DNA of 64,000 bases from Paramacrobiotus metropolitanus (Eukaryota > Tardigrada > Eutardigrada > Parachela > Macrobiotidae). Positions 34,901-50,100 of the stretch are shown in pieces. A program made the position numbers and the translations under genes. The notes under the pieces were generated by a model. It saw nothing but the letters and a program-made list of their open reading frames with translations. It did no database searches and had not been told where the DNA came from. The DNA is taken from assembly GCF_019649055.1 (NCBI RefSeq), contig NW_026570236.1:1116001-1180000 (forward strand), read 5' to 3'. Numbering within the stretch: position 1 is the stretch's first letter; every line of letters starts with the position of its first letter.

Positions 34901-37196
34901 TTAAATTAAAACCCGGACATGCATTCTGAGTTTTTAATACGTATAAACATAAATGTAAAATTATATTTTAACTTACCGACGAATTATAAATTGTGTGATA
35001 TGTGCATTACTAACTGCCTCCCAAAGTCCTGCATAAAAGGTGGAATCGTCTTCGATAAGACCCGTGACCTTTATTGTTATTGCACATGTGGCGCGCAAGC
35101 CGTGTCTGCTGTTGCACTTACAGATTATGTAAATACACATGCCAACAGTAGATCTTGTATATCAAGAATAGTAATCTCTGTATAATACAGTGTGTGTCAA
35201 TAGAGGATATTTTCCATAAGGAATATTTTCCATAAGACGTCTGCTTATTTGTGTTGGTCGAGCAGGAAAACAGCAACCTGTAAATTGTGCAATATTGACA
35301 CACATTCCGCCGTGGTATTGTAATTCACAACGGATACACAGCCTATTAGACAGCAAAAGTGACCACTGTCCACTAATGGCCGTAATCGACTGACCAGTGG
35401 TCAGTACACAAATACACTGGAGATTTGTGGCATGTCGGTTACATAAAATCAAACACCTGCGATCACGCAGATATTGGTGTCTGTGTATGTTCAGCGGTGC
35501 TCTATACGCGTAATTTGTACATATGGTCAAGAGGCCGGGATGTGAACGACATTTATACGGTGACAGTTGAAAGGAAGTCAAGCTGTGATTAAGAAGCGCA
35601 CACTACTCAACGGATCCGCACATATACACACAACACTGATAAGCGCACAGATGCAATATTATATTGTCCACCAATGTCCGCTGGCGCATAGAATGTGGGT
35701 TACTATTGTCAGACGGGATATCGGGGCGGGTGAGCAGAAATTAGGGGCGCCTGTATTAATGTAAACATTTAAGTGGAACTTTGTAAAATATGCCGGGCTA
35801 CAAAAGGGATTACAGCGAGTTGTGCCCTACTTTAACGTTATGACCATAAGGAGCGGAAAGTGTGGAAAAGATTCTTGGCCACTGGCTAATATTTTAATGT
35901 GTTTACTCAGTGGCCACATTTACCGGTTAATTTAGGATATATATGCATTTTGGCTTTAACATCAACACATGCAGGTTCACAGTTTTGGCGTCCTATTTAT
36001 TATTCCATTATTTAACTGCTGTCACTCGTAATTTTGCAGAAATGATTTATAATGATGTAAAAAATTCGTTGGTAATGATGCTTTTCGTACCAAGCAGCAA
36101 GCCTTCGTAGAGCAGTGGCTGGATAATTCTCACGATCAGTCAGAATGTCTTTGCACAGTTGCACTTAAATTAAAATGTGCAACCCTTTTTGGAACGTACT
36201 GGTTTAATTTTTGAAGAGAAATCATTAAATAGTGGCCATAAATAACATTTTTACCAGAATGGAAATGTTTTCAATGAGAAAAACCGTTTTTGCGACCCTA
36301 AAGAGTCCGCGACAATAATTTTCACGTCAGACAAACTGCGGTGCGAATACTCGAATTTTCGAGAAAGGTGGACCGTTGGCAAAGCTGACGGCTTATCATG
36401 CGATGTTGACTAATAAGTATCCTATAAAGCTCTATAATTCATCCTTGACCGCCTGTCAAATTCACAACTGACCTAATCTCATTTAAAATTTTGAACCGCT
36501 CCTAGAAATCCAAGGGCGAAAAGTGACGGGAAAATTATAATACACAAATGGAGAGTGCTTTCCATTAAAGGCCAAATCTGGGCGCGTACGTAAATCGCAC
36601 AATGTACAACGCACAACTGACCAGTCGAATTGTAAAGTATAATCATGCAGCATTCATGCAAATTTTGCATATGCTCCGTATTGAATTTACAGTGGTGATG
36701 CAGCGATAGTTAGGGCAAATCTCGCAAGAGACTCCGAGATTAGTAATTTGAAGATGTGCAGCAGTCAGATTTTACGCTCCAGCGCACACCTTCCACCGGC
36801 GCGGTTGTACAATTTATAAATAATGCATCGAGAGATGACCGCCGTCCAGCGGATTGGATTTCTCTAAAGTCAGTCAAATTGCCCATTAAGCAAACGTGCG
36901 TACATTGCGGGATTTGTAAAAAGGGGGGAAAGGCCGATCTGCTTACTGGCAATCTTTTATCCTGATAAGGAAAATCAGTGCAAAGGTCACATTCTCGGCG
37001 GTTGTCTAGGGCAAATATGGATCAATGTCGGACACATTATTAACCTTGATGTTTGCCATGTCAAAAAAATTTCAGTAAGCATATTTCTAAACTTAAAGCA
37101 AACATCAAATTAAAAAAAAACGGACACAGTATGATAAATACAGATTTTAATTATGCAAAATAACCACTTAGACAAAGAGTTGGCGTTTAATTAAAT

Positions 37197-37241
37197 ACGT
37201 ACGTATTTATTGTACGTACGTACGTACGTACGCACGTACGT
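37197..37241. repeat. (ACGT)n simple repeat
   Basis: Alternating TACGTACG units interrupted by ATTTATTG and one CGCACG variant. Self-complementary, so it can form cruciform or hairpin structures. Confidence 0.9.
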
Positions 37242-40200
37242 TTTATCGCTATAATATTAACGGCATTGCTTTCCGAAAACTGTTAGAAAATTATAAAGCT
37301 ATTTTGTATGAAATGCAAGTGAATCGAGGTCTTGGTCTGCGCAGAAGAAATGGGCATTTCAGATTTTCAAGTTTTCAACAGCAAAATTCTTTCGTTCCAT
37401 TGCGCACTACTGTGTGCTCTCGAAGATACTTGTGACCATGTTCATTTAACTGTCAATGGAATTGCCGGTGTTTACAGATGTCCGCATGCATATTTCTTCT
37501 TGTATGAATTCTTGATCATTGTGGCGCGGCTTTCTCACCCAAATCCAAAAGGCAGACGATACCGTAAAATTATCTATTCAGAACACCTTGAGAATCCTGC
37601 ATATTGAAGAGCGCTTGCCGGGTACAATCGCAACAATACAGACGCCGACAATCAGAACGGTATTTTAAAACCTTGACCGGCAAAATTTATCCGCAAACCT
37701 GGTATAATTCACTGTATCGCCATATCCAACGCAACAGTAGAATACATACCTGTTCCTACGCGAACTTAAATTCTGGATCCAGATAGGATGGTTTGTAGTG
37801 CAAAATGGCTTTTGAATCAATCCATCCGTAGTCCTGTGCGAAAAAACGTGCACGATATTCCGACATCCATATAATTATGCACACATAATATGTACTAAAA
37901 TATCGACGTACAATATTAAAAAAAATTTGCAAGTTCTCGTAGAACTTTCTTAATTTGTTTCCAAACAACTACAACAGGCACGTTTTGCAGCATTTGTCTT
38001 AACAACTGACGAATGGTCGCTAAATACTGTAAGAAGGTGCGAAGCTATATTAGTAAACTTACTGATGTATAATACATTTCATTTTTTTCGAAAAGGGAGC
38101 AGTCGCTATGTTGTTTAAAAATAATCACAGAAATTTTTCTTTGTGTTGTGTTTGCTGAACAATTTTCTTAACAGCGAGTAAATATTTTATATAGCGTCTG
38201 ACATAAGTAGATGTATTAACCGTGAATTGTAAACGCGTCTATGAAAATTTAATGACATATTGTCGTATGCTTATCGATATATATCTTCGTCCGGATCCGG
38301 TCGTCAAAATGCTGTACACGGGACATGCTTGACTGATTATCAGGAAGATAGGCGACCACGATTGATAGATTGATGCTGCGTTTAAAATTAACCGGGTTAG
38401 CGTGGATGGGGTGTTAAAAATAGGCGCACCCAGATTTTTCAACAAATTTACTCACGATTTGGCACAGTTTGATCCAACTGCCCCATTACTGGCCGACTGC
38501 ATGCCGATTTCCCATGAGCACACCTTGAAATTTTAATGCGCCTCATCCAGCACCGCACTGAGCCGATTCATATGCTAATACTATTTCTTGTCAAGCCATA
38601 CAAATTGTAAAAAGCGCGTAATATGTAAGGGACATCTGTTCCTTAGTTTTCTTACGCAGGATAAATTAGTCTGATTGTTTTAAGCGCAGTTAACTGCGCG
38701 AATGGTATATGACTATATTATGTAAACTGTCGCAGTACATACTGCCTACTGCCTAGCAGGATGATTTTATTTTTGCTGCATTTTATACTGTTATCACATA
38801 ATTTGCGACTAAAAAAATTGTATTTACAAATATTGCATTAAGAAATATTTAATCTAATTTACTTATATATTCAGGAACCGATCTCATTTTTCGTACAACT
38901 ATTTATCTCTCCGTGTATTAACGGTTAAAACCTAGGCAAAACTTGGACGATGGCTAGTGCCATTTTTATTTTTGTAAGTTTTCATAAATTTGCAAATTAT
39001 TTACAAGGTCTTTAATGCGAGCCGGCAGGATTTTATAGTTTTAAAAATCTGGTGCAATTATGGGAAAATTGGCGCATTTGTATATTCTAACGTTGAAATT
39101 CAATCCGGTGAGTGGCGTCGTCCATCGACTACTGTTTGCTTATGGTGTATGGTCAAGCAAATAAACCAAGATTGCCAGACGTCAGCGCGGAGTCCCTGTG
39201 TACAAATCTGTATCTGATGGGCAGCAAATATGCCTACACATATTGCTTTGACATAACATAAATACTCGTACATCAGATGTAAATCGACCTTGTTTGCACC
39301 TTCATATCGCCAGATTACTGCACTATCTCCTATCCAGATTGCACTGGGATTAAATGACCTCCACCGATATTTCCAGTGACACAGAACGTTCATAAAGAGC
39401 TCCATTAATATTAGAACAGTTTTAACCCATAATTTAATTTTTTTATTTCCCCACCCCATATGATGAAAAATGCTTTGTTTGCAAAAATTAATTATAATTT
39501 TCTCTGCTTGTCATTAACCGAAAGCAGAATTTTGTCTTTTACAATACTCGAAGTATACCAACGAAAGTGGCACGATTGTTGTAGCATTGTACGAGGTACG
39601 TACATCTGTCAAAAGCCACCACTCTACGAATTAATTTTTATGATACTGAAAACCGCTGTGGCTGACGCTGAAACGCCGGCATAACAAGAATTTTAACACC
39701 CTTCACAACATAATAATATTCTCAATGAATTCCTTTACTTGTCCGGAGCATAACTGTATAATCCAATTTAAATGAATGAATTCATTTCATTAAGCGGCGT
39801 ACATTTTGTTCCGCTTTTAAACAAATTCCCCGCGCCAAACAAAAGCTCAGTAAGCGGTCGATTAAAAATTTTAAATGAATTTTTCCCCGTCCCACTCCAA
39901 AGCGATAGCGCCCCATTCTGACCGGCAAAGGCAATCATGCTGCTGACGACTGACCGGCACTTGTCCAGCGCGTTTTAAGCCACCAGCGGTGGGGTCTGTC
40001 GTTCTGTTTTGTCCTAACAGGGTGTGATAAGCGGATCGTATTGCAGTGGTCAATCAATGCAGTCTCACAAGGGAACAATACCGGCGATTGTGTTAATGAG
40101 AATACGGCGCTAATTATGTTGAGCAATGCAATTAGCGGGTGGGCTAATTAACGCCACGCGTGCGATGTTTTCATTGCGGTGGCAATCTACATAGCCGGGA

Positions 40201-41345
40201 GTGTAAATAGTTTGGGTAAATATTGCATAAGGAAGCAAAACGCCCCGTCGATTAGGAAGCAATTGCTGTAATGACCATACAATCCTAATCCCATAATTGT
40301 TCTATTACCGGTACTTATCTCACGCTAGTTCAGATAGTGTTATAATGCGTGTTATAATACTGCAACGATGTTCACAAAACGTACTAACACAATTATTATT
40401 TAAAAAAATAGGAACAAGAATGAGAAAAAATATGCTCAAAACTAGTGCGCGTATAGTTGATTTTTTAACCATTTTTAAAGATAAACATGACTGGGTAAAT
40501 GTTTTTAAATATTAGTTAGCATAAATATGTACAGTGTACACAGTCAAACGACAATCCAAGGTGTTGTTGCGGTATACGACGTGCACAAAAAAATCGTACA
40601 GGATTAATTTGATATTTTTACTGATCTTGTGATCTACTCATCCGATTATACGTCTCGGTGTGTTTGTTTGGGTTGTGAGACCTTTTTTGGTGTTGTTTGC
40701 TTTTCAGATTATGTTACACTGACGAACTGGTTCTCGCGCTACCCGGCATAACGGATCCGCTCTCTCCGGGGCCTGGCCGAAAAATATCACGCCACATAGC
40801 CCAGCCGAGTACGCATGTCAGGGCGCTGTTAAAAAATGGCGTCAAAAGGTCATCGCTGGCATGTGTTGGCCATAACACTTGATCCGATCATAAGATGATG
40901 AATTTCCGTTTTCAGCACGTAGGGAGATATCGATACTGAGAGGCCCCTATCTGGTGTAATGCATTTGATCCTTGGGAGCATTCACATATTTTAAATTGAC
41001 TTTTGACATTTTCATCCTGGCATATCAAGCTGTGTGCGCGAGGCTGCGTGAACATCACTCTATAGTGCACATACTTCCTGTGTGTGCGCCGTAAAACACA
41101 CATACGAACATTATGTACTGTGTATGTACATATGCATCGGCATACAAAACACTGTATTATTTTGTCGGGTCTCCACTTAATGGCGGAAAATATGATTTAC
41201 AATCCATGTTAATGCAGTGGAAATGGTGGATGCGCAGTCAAGTGTGACGACAAGACAGCGGCCTAATATGCATATGCGACTGTATAGCTTGCGCTGCTCT
41301 GACGAATATCTAATGCCGACCGCGCCGGGAGAGGATACAGTGGTC

Positions 41346-41361
41346 TGTGTGTGTGTGTGTG
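41346..41361. repeat. (TG)8 microsatellite
   Basis: Uninterrupted TG dinucleotide run in the gene-poor region upstream of NR2F. Confidence 0.9.
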
Positions 41362-43489
41362 CTGAATTTTCAAGAGGATTCCGTTGACTTCATTGGAGCA
41401 TGATGTAATGGCGCGTTGGAGCTAAAGCGGCTGCAGCACTGCACAAAATCCTGATTTAGAATATGCTAAATTAATACACTACGGCGCTTCATGCCCGCCA
41501 ATCGCATTATGGAATTTCGGTGCTGCTTTGAATTTTAAACTAATTTACGCCGGCTATAAATCGATCGTCTGCGAATGCGAAACGGTCATAAAATAATAAG
41601 ATCAGTATTACTGTAACATATTTCCGGTAGCAAAGCCGATCATAAATTCGACTCTGCAGAATTTCATTTATTAATAGTTTTGGATCCACTGGCACACCAG
41701 AAATAAATTATCGTTCAGTCATTTATTTTTACAAATTGTACCCTCCGTTGACTATAAACAGAACAAACAAATAAATACTGAATGTAAAATGTAACGCTGT
41801 ACCCCGATTCTGTCTTAAGTGTGCACAAATTTACTGACATAACAACTGCATAAAAGCAAAATTTTAAAATAAATTATTTAGTATGATTTACAGTGAGTAC
41901 CGTCTGCAGCATTTAGTGGCTTAGCATTTGTTTACTACGTCCGCGCAATCATCCCATAATCCATATGCACCGGCATCTGTGCGTTTTCGGTGATAATTTA
42001 TTGGAATTGTCCCAGCATTTTTGTGTACAAGATAAAAATTAGCCTGCGACATGAGGCTGGCGTAATCTCGAAAATTAGCGCTGCAAATAGCCGAACATTC
42101 AGCCCGAAAGGCTCATTTATTTCTCAATCCGTCCAGAACCATGTCAGCCAATGAAAAATGGGCCCGCGCTCAGCACACAGTGTAAACGCTGTCCCGGCCG
42201 TGTGTGTTCATTACGCGTTCCCGTCTAGCAGCTAACTCGCATCATGAGCATTCCGTTCCCATCGTTATTTATGCGCGAAAAATCCTGACCCGGAACAGCA
42301 AGTCAAAAAGGTTCCCATTTAGCTGAAATATTCATCAGGACAGTACAGCGCGCACTGTTGCCCTGGCACAGCTGTATCGTTTCCCCGTTTTCATGCATAA
42401 TGTGATGCATTCTTTCTATCATGTAGTACGCAGGGAAAACAGGGCCCTTAAGACGAAAATATCAATATGAGGAAAAGGTTAAAGCGATTAATATCGGTGT
42501 CAACAATTACACCGGCATTCTGCCTTATGCAGAGCAGATGACCTTTGTGTTTACTTGCCCATGCTTGAGAGCTGCAGTAGCCGAGTGTTTGCCTGACATG
42601 TGATCTTGTTTTTGTGCTAGAAATGCAAAGTGTCGTTTCAAATGCGGAGAATGAATGCTAATCATGCGAGTTCGCCTAATAAAACGAGCATGGCCGAGCC
42701 GTTTTTTCATTCTTGTCACGCAAACCCCGTAACAGCGGCATCATAGGACCCGATATTGATAAATATGACTCCATATTATGGATATATTATTGATTAAATT
42801 TGACAGGTCTTGAAAAATACGCAAAGCTGTTTCCATACGTAATGACAGTCATATGAATTGTATGGAATTTTGTAGCAGCGCTGTTCATAAATACACTCGC
42901 AAAGAATAATGTTATCTTCGAGCGAGTAATTTGAATTAAGTTTGCAATATTTTCCAAGAACATTTCATGCAAATTTTCCTGCAAGAATTTTTGTGAATTT
43001 TGGCTTACTTTGTTTTGTGTACTACAGAGTACTTGTGTTTTAATCACTGCGATAGTTTTTAGTACAGCGGTTAGAGCGAAGCAATTTGTTGCCGCACTCG
43101 TGTGGAATCGTAAATCGTAACACGTCAAAGAAATCGTGAATGAAATCGCTGGTGACAAAAGGATTTCGCGCACTTTCCAGTTGACTGACAAAGGATAATG
43201 TTACCGCACAGACCACCGTCGCATCAAAACAACCTATTCACCTTAAAGCAGCTTAGCGACCTGGATAATATATAAGTGCCACGATTAACCCATTATCTCG
43301 TATTTGACTCTTTTTTTGATCGGCTACGTAACCTTAGACCGATAAGACCTCGCAAAGCAAAGACCCGTCTGCCGCTACTTGCCAGTGTGGAAGACTCAGC
43401 GATTTGACCATAAAAACCCATCGCGTTTCAATAGGCGAAAATGCAGCACTTTGTTGACTCAGCACATATACACAGATATACGCTGTCGC

Positions 43490-43640
43490 TAGACAGAGAG
43501 CGAGGGAGAAAGCGCGCGAAAAACCTGAAGAGGGCGGCAGAGAGACTAGCTTGTGCGAACGTGTTTACGCATTCATAAGCGATATGCATATGGCTGTATG
43601 AAGCAGACACAGTGCGAGAGAGACAGAGAGAACAGGCACA
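43490..43640. promoter_or_regulatory. GA-rich tracts in the NR2F 5' region
   Basis: Two clusters of GAGA/GAGAG words (AGACAGAGAGCGAGGGAGAA near 43491 and GCGAGAGAGACAGAGAGAAC near 43613) lie 550-700 nt upstream of the NR2F start codon. In arthropods such tracts bind GAGA-type factors at promoters of developmental genes. A TATTTAAA box occurs near 43973. Promoter role inferred. Confidence 0.35.
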
Positions 43641-44190
43641 GGCAGACAATACATCCACTGACACATCCGCCAATAGGATCAGCCATCTCCGCCAGGGGCG
43701 TGACCTGCTGTTGACACGGCACTGAATGCAGGCCAAGCACTGGCTCCACCTCAGGGCGCAACCTATGTGACATTGCGCTCTTCACTGGCAAAGATTTCCC
43801 CATCAACACACGGCCATATGCAGATTGGCAACAGCAACGCGATGCGCCAGGCCAAACGGGCGTGTTATTTGTGAATATTACAGCTTTTATCCAACGGATA
43901 AGGTTAGTTTAAAGTTATTGGAATGCTTAGCGGTCTATGCAATATTGGCAGTTGGCGGGCAACACGGGTCACTATTTAAAAAGCCATTTCTTCATCATCC
44001 ACGCGGCAACCTCACTAGTCACCTTTGTACCACGAAGGTGTCTGACCTTTGAGACAAAGCAATTAGCACTTTGCTCCGGTATTACCTGTGTGTGCACACA
44101 TCGCTGATGATTAATTAGTGTTTTGATTCTGACACTTACGTTGATAAGTGTTTCTCTGCGTGGGTACGGGTAATTTATTAATTATTGTGT

Positions 44191-47100
44191 ATGGCATCCA
44201 TTATGTCGGCGTGGCGGGATCCTTCCTCATTGCATCTAGCCAGTAAATTGGCCGCCCCGACCAATGGGAACACGGAGAACGGCCACGATAATCACGGCGT
44301 CACACCGGCTCCCACTACATCCAGTACGCCGTCGGAGTCGGATGGCGATAAGAGCAATGCACAGAATGTAGAGTGTGTGGTGTGCGGTGATAAGAGCAGC
44401 GGCAAGCACTACGGGCAGTACACGTGCGAAGGATGCAAGTCGTTTTTTAAGCGCAGTGTCAGGCGGAATTTGAACTACACGTGCCGCGGTACGCGCAATT
44501 GTCCCATTGATCAGCATCATCGCAATCAGTGCCAGTACTGCCGGTTGAAGAAATGCTTGAAAATGGGCATGCGCAAAGAAGGTATGCTAGAGTTTCTTTA
44601 AATGTAATTTCATCTACAAAATATTTCAAACAATTCCCCGTGATTGCAGTTTTCAGCCATCAAATTAGTAAAAATGACAGGTGTAGATAGCGTTATGTAT
44701 TGTAGAGTATTAGCGGTTATTAAGACACTGGCAGTCGAAGAGTAAAATAGCGACGAAGTTGTAGAACAGTGGCGCGGTTATGGTGCTTAAAACACACGAT
44801 GAGAACGTACTGCACATTCAAAAAGTAAAAACTGTAAAAAAGTTTCAAATCGATTTTTAGTAGATCTTTTTGCCAGCTGTTTGGATAATAATTTAAGGTC
44901 TTGTACTAGTACTCGTCGCATCAATTTGTTCATCATTAATGTATTATCTTGTAGATAAAATAATATGAACGCTTAGCATGGCACACTCGTTACAATCGTT
45001 CAGTGAAAATGTATATTTTGTTCACAAATTATAAATGGGCCGGGTTGTTATCGGTTGTGCAGCCGGTAGTTAAAGCAGTGCGAAAAGTCAGAGAGAGGAT
45101 AATTAGTAACGCCTTGCAGTATCTTTGGCATGTTCTTACGGCTGGAAATATTGTCCAGAAATGACGATGATACGGGGCCAAGGCCGACCCCCGCCCAGCA
45201 TAATCATCATCTTCATAATTCGCCCGGCATATTTGCCATGGCAGCACCGCGAGATGAAGTTGTCGGCTGGGTATTTAGTGGAGAATTATTACATGACAGA
45301 ACATATATATGTGCTGGATCATTATGGTTACACTCGGCACAGTATAAAGGGACACGATTGTTTCTTTAACCCGGTAATTACGCGACGTTGCATTACATGT
45401 TTCCATGTCGCGCGCTGTATCATTACACTGTGAACTTGTGTGTCTGTGTTATTTTGTTCGGCTGTGTATTATGGAGCGAGCGACACACTTGAGGTTAATT
45501 TGTTTTCGTAAGTAAAAGAAAAATTGTACGCACCGAGTGCTCTATGAATAGGACGTGACCCCGTCACGCTGCCTAATGTAATTATCGAAATTTATTATCC
45601 GCCGCGCCGTTGATCTATCAAAATAAACATGTTTAATGTCGTCAAAATAAAATAAAATTTATTTGTAGCAAAACGCGACGTCTTCGGTTTTCACGCGTTG
45701 AATATGAATCCAAATTTCTCCGTCTCACTTTTGAAATGCTGATTTTCAGTGAAACAGATATTTTATTATCTTTATTGCCTAAAAAATGCAATTTTTAGCT
45801 ATCACAAAAATCTTCGTTAACGGGCTTATGAAGTTTATTCGTGGGAAATTTTGTCCTTTTATGGATGACTTTGTCCCATAAAAAGATTCAGTGTCCAAGA
45901 AAATCAACTTTGGAGAGCGGTTTTCCTTATTAGTCACATTAAGATAAGCCAAATGCGTATATTTATTTTAAAACAGCGCCGACACAGTGGGAGCTGTTTA
46001 CATGAAAAAACAGCCAGCTGTCCTTATCAGCGCCACTTCCTTCAGGTCGTGCTGCCAATATTTCGGTGAAGATGGGGTCGGAAACGGTGCTGCATGCGCG
46101 CCTTGGCTTTCGAGTTGCCGGCCGAAAGAAAGCGCCGCGCCAGCGTGTTTGTAAACGGGAAAACTGTCGCGGTACAATTTTAATATAGGACAGTTCTGCT
46201 GAACGGTGCCGTTATTTCTACCGCACGCAGCGGAAAGTGAATATGCATATCCTCGTGGGCAAACTGTTCCGTTTTAGAAACGCGTGCGGTTTATCAAAAA
46301 TACCGTTAATTATCTTGAGGTATCCCTGACAGAAATAAATTAAAAATCTTGGGCGTAAAAGAACGAAAATGTGACATTAATGGGCACCATGAAAATGCTA
46401 TAAAAAATAATAGTTTAATTCACTTAATATTTAAAAGACCTGTTTAATTTAGATGCTACCACCTTAATAATTGTGTTCACATCGAGTAGGGCTTTAAAAA
46501 AATCGAAGGCAAATTTAAAGATTTCCTTTTTTAAAATCTGCCAGGAAAATATTTATAAATAAAAGCTAGCTATAAAATGATGTGTTATTGAGTTTTTTTG
46601 ACTATGATTTTGGTGTATGCAGCAGTCCAACGCGGCCGCGTCCCCACCCAGCCCCTTCTGCCGGGCCAGTTCCCCTTCGGCGCCATGGACTTCCTCAACG
46701 GGCACACATTCTCCCATTCGTACATTTCCGATCTGGTGCGTGCCGAGCCCTACTCGCAGCGGGCCTACACCCACTGCCTGACGTACGGGGCGGCCGCCGG
46801 GTTCTCCACCCTGGAGAATGTCTGTGAGACGGCCATCAGTATCCTGTACAACACCGGGAAATGGTGCCACAGTATACCGTACTTCAGTCAGCTGCAGATG
46901 CCCGACCAGGTGGTCCTGTTGCGGAATTGCTGGAGTGAACTGTTTATCCTGACGGCGGCCCAACTGCAGTTGCCCTTTACCAATCATCTCATGCAGATCC
47001 TCAACCTGCACGCCCACCCCACCACCACCCCGCATCTGGGGGATCGGGCCAATGTCCATCTGATGATTGAGTATTGTCGGACGTTTCAGGATCGGGTGGA

Positions 47101-50100
47101 TAAACTGACGGCACTCCGCATGGATGCGGCCGAGTATGGATGTCTCAAAGCGATTGTCCTGTACTCGCCAGGTCAGTCCATTTAATTCCGACTATTCACT
47201 CATAATTTAAAAATTATAAATAAAATAATTGTTGATACACGCAACATTTTCACTCTAAAATTGCACACCGTTTAGAAAGAAATAACAGTGATCTATTAAA
47301 TTTAATAATGCCTGGATAATTTAATATTGCATGTGCGCTTTACGTTTTTAAACATACGAGTAAGAAGATTTAAGAAAATATTTGGAAATGTTGCATTATG
47401 AAGAATCCGCATGGAATCCTGTCAGACAATTGCGAGGCACTGTCAGAAAGTGTGGTATGCAGTAATTCACGTTTTGACGCCTTAGTTTGACAAGAAGCAG
47501 ATCAAATACGCATGTGTGGTGATTATTGTGGCATGATCTGAACAGCGGCATAAATACACGGGGTATGTTTTTTTAACCCTTATTATTATGCAACTAATAT
47601 GTACCCGGTTTTACTGACTTTCTCATCGTAGTTTGTGAGTTATTCCGCAAAGATTACACATGAATTAATGCTTTGGCACGCTCACCTTCAAATAAACTAC
47701 CAATAAAAATATTGTATAACAGGTTAATAATTACCACATAAAGGTCACCATTAATATAAAGCGCCTAATGTAAATAAATTTTGTTTTCTTTAATTTTTAA
47801 ACACAGTTTTATTTCACGTCGCCGTTGTGACGATACGGAGTTTTATTGTTAGGTTGATAAAAAAGCCCTGAAATCCTGAAAGCTAATTTTCGAAATGGTT
47901 ATTGTCCATTGCAGAGATGTAAATTTCATTAAGAATTGGTAGTTGATCGTTTTTGGAATGCAGAATATTTCCATGTGAAAATTGATCTATTTATTGATGC
48001 ATGTAATGGTAAAGAATGTAGCCAATGACCGCAGCAAGGTAGGCTCTCTTGAAGATTACCTACTTAACAAAACCCTTTTTCCCTACCGGCATCTTCCAAT
48101 GAATCCACTTGACCGGCGCAAAGCGTCTTGTTGCTTACGAGAAAATATGGAAATATTATACAGAGGACGTTCTTCAACATGGGCAATTCATCCTCGATAA
48201 AAAGTCCCCGCACGTACAGTACAGGCACACATGCTCGGCATATATGCGCTTTTAACGAGCGCCGCGCTTGCCTGGCAGGCCTGGATTCATTGTCAGTGTG
48301 GCTGGTGTGATTGCATATCAAAAATATGATATAGTCACAGGAAGAGCATAATGATCATTTTATTACATAGTCCATCGTGTGGGCAATTAGGGCGGCCCGC
48401 GGCAGCAGCCGGTCGATCTGTTGGCGCAGATTGTGTAAATGATAAATACATAAATGTACTGTTGATGCGGCAATCGGGGTGCGCGCGCGATGTGAGATTA
48501 AAATGAGCAATTTGCCTAAAGCAAATGTTTGCTTAGTTTGCCGTCGACACTTCATTTACACCGGGCTTTTCCCTGCCGTAGTAGTTAGCATTTTTAAAAT
48601 CCGGAAATTCCAACAAAATGAAGGTATTTTAAGAAAAATTTATATACGATATTATTATGCAGAAACTATTTAACTAAAATACAAGTCTATGGCATTCGAA
48701 GAGTGTTTAAACAAATATCTTAGTCAGCAGTTAACTCTGGCTATATCCAAAATCAAAATTAAAGTTTATTTTTTATTATTTTTATGTCCCGAAATGCGTC
48801 CTGAGTAAGTACGTAATTAAACTCGCTAAACAACACGAAATTTTTAATTCGAATAATGCTCCATAATTTCCAAAGCATTTTGCCGGCTGCCGAAAATCCT
48901 ATTATAGCATCCCCAACTTTTCAAAACCGGCAGATGACCCTTATCATCCTGTATGCGCCGTCGAATCCGGCTCATCCCTTTGATCCCAACCAAGTATCCC
49001 ACTGTATCGATCGCACCATAACGTTAAATTGTAAAATTTCATTTTCATAATTTCCCTCACGAATACCACGAGCGGCTGTATTTGTCTGTCTGTATAAACG
49101 CTCTGTGTGTGTCGTGCATGAGAGCGGATAAAGCGCGCGGAGGAAACGCAACGCTCCCCATGCGCATCTTCCGGTTTGTAGTGCGCCGGCGCGCGCGTAT
49201 TTTTCCAGCCCGGGCCATCTACTGTTAAATGTTATACTGCTGGCCGCAACTTGACTCGTAGCGGGTCTCATCTGGTGGAGTATGGCAATCTATGGCGTAT
49301 TAACAATAACTGGCACAACAGAACTCGGGACGATATCGCTTTGCTAGACCAACACTTATCCACATGTTCACCATACTCGACGGCCGGCTACTTAACCGGA
49401 TAGATGATATTGCTGTCGTTGGTAGCCATAGACCTCTACTTCGATTTCCACCGAAATATTTATTCACCAAATATGCACGGATCTTAAAAGGGCCACATTA
49501 AGTGCGTTATATAAAGCGTACAGTAGCGGCTACATAAATGGGTATATTTGTAATAAAATTTAACAGCATTTTTCCTAGCACGGCGAAACATTTGGCAGAT
49601 TTCAGGTTTTAAAAGTGCATTATCGCTTTAAATTTTAGTTAGTTTTGTGCAGAACGATACGATACTACCCACAACGTTGCAGTAGCGCGTGGATGGACAC
49701 CAGGCGAACGTAGAGCATGGGCTTAGAAGCCGAATCCCTGGTCCTTCAACAACTGAGAAGCAAATATTCAGATGCCGGAACGCTAATTAATAAACCGTTG
49801 TAGTTAAATTATTGAATCACTTTTTTTGATGCGGTGACTAATTCTTCAGCATAATTCGTACTCTCTTCTTGGTAATATTTCCCAAATCGTTTTTTTAATT
49901 TCAGCTGTCAGTTTTATATAAGCGACATTGGCAAATAATCGAAGTTCGGCGCTTTGAACAGCTTTTTAAGAGCTTTCCAGAACGAGCAGAATTTTATTAA
50001 TTAGAGGGCGCCTACAATATATTTGATTTATAACCATTCGATAATAATCATAACTGGACAGACTTAATTGTGACCCGAGTTAGAAGTTAACCATTTTTTA

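Larger units (their letters stand above)
31104..44190. other. 13-kb gene-poor region upstream of NR2F
   Basis: Apart from the foldback copy near 31.6-31.9 kb and simple repeats, I find no exon chain, RNA gene or recognisable protein. Short open frames (for example around 35.2-35.6, 37.3-37.6 and 39.1-39.5 kb) have no family resemblance and no consistent splice context. GC-richer patches alternate with AT-rich DNA. Such a desert next to a developmental transcription factor often holds distal regulatory elements; that is inference. Confidence 0.6.

Noticed and set aside
37332-37607. 91-codon plus-strand frame in the desert upstream of NR2F
   Set aside because: No motif, no signal peptide, no flanking exons; consistent with chance.
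46553-47059. 168-codon minus-strand frame
   Set aside because: Antisense shadow of the COUP-TF ligand-binding exon.
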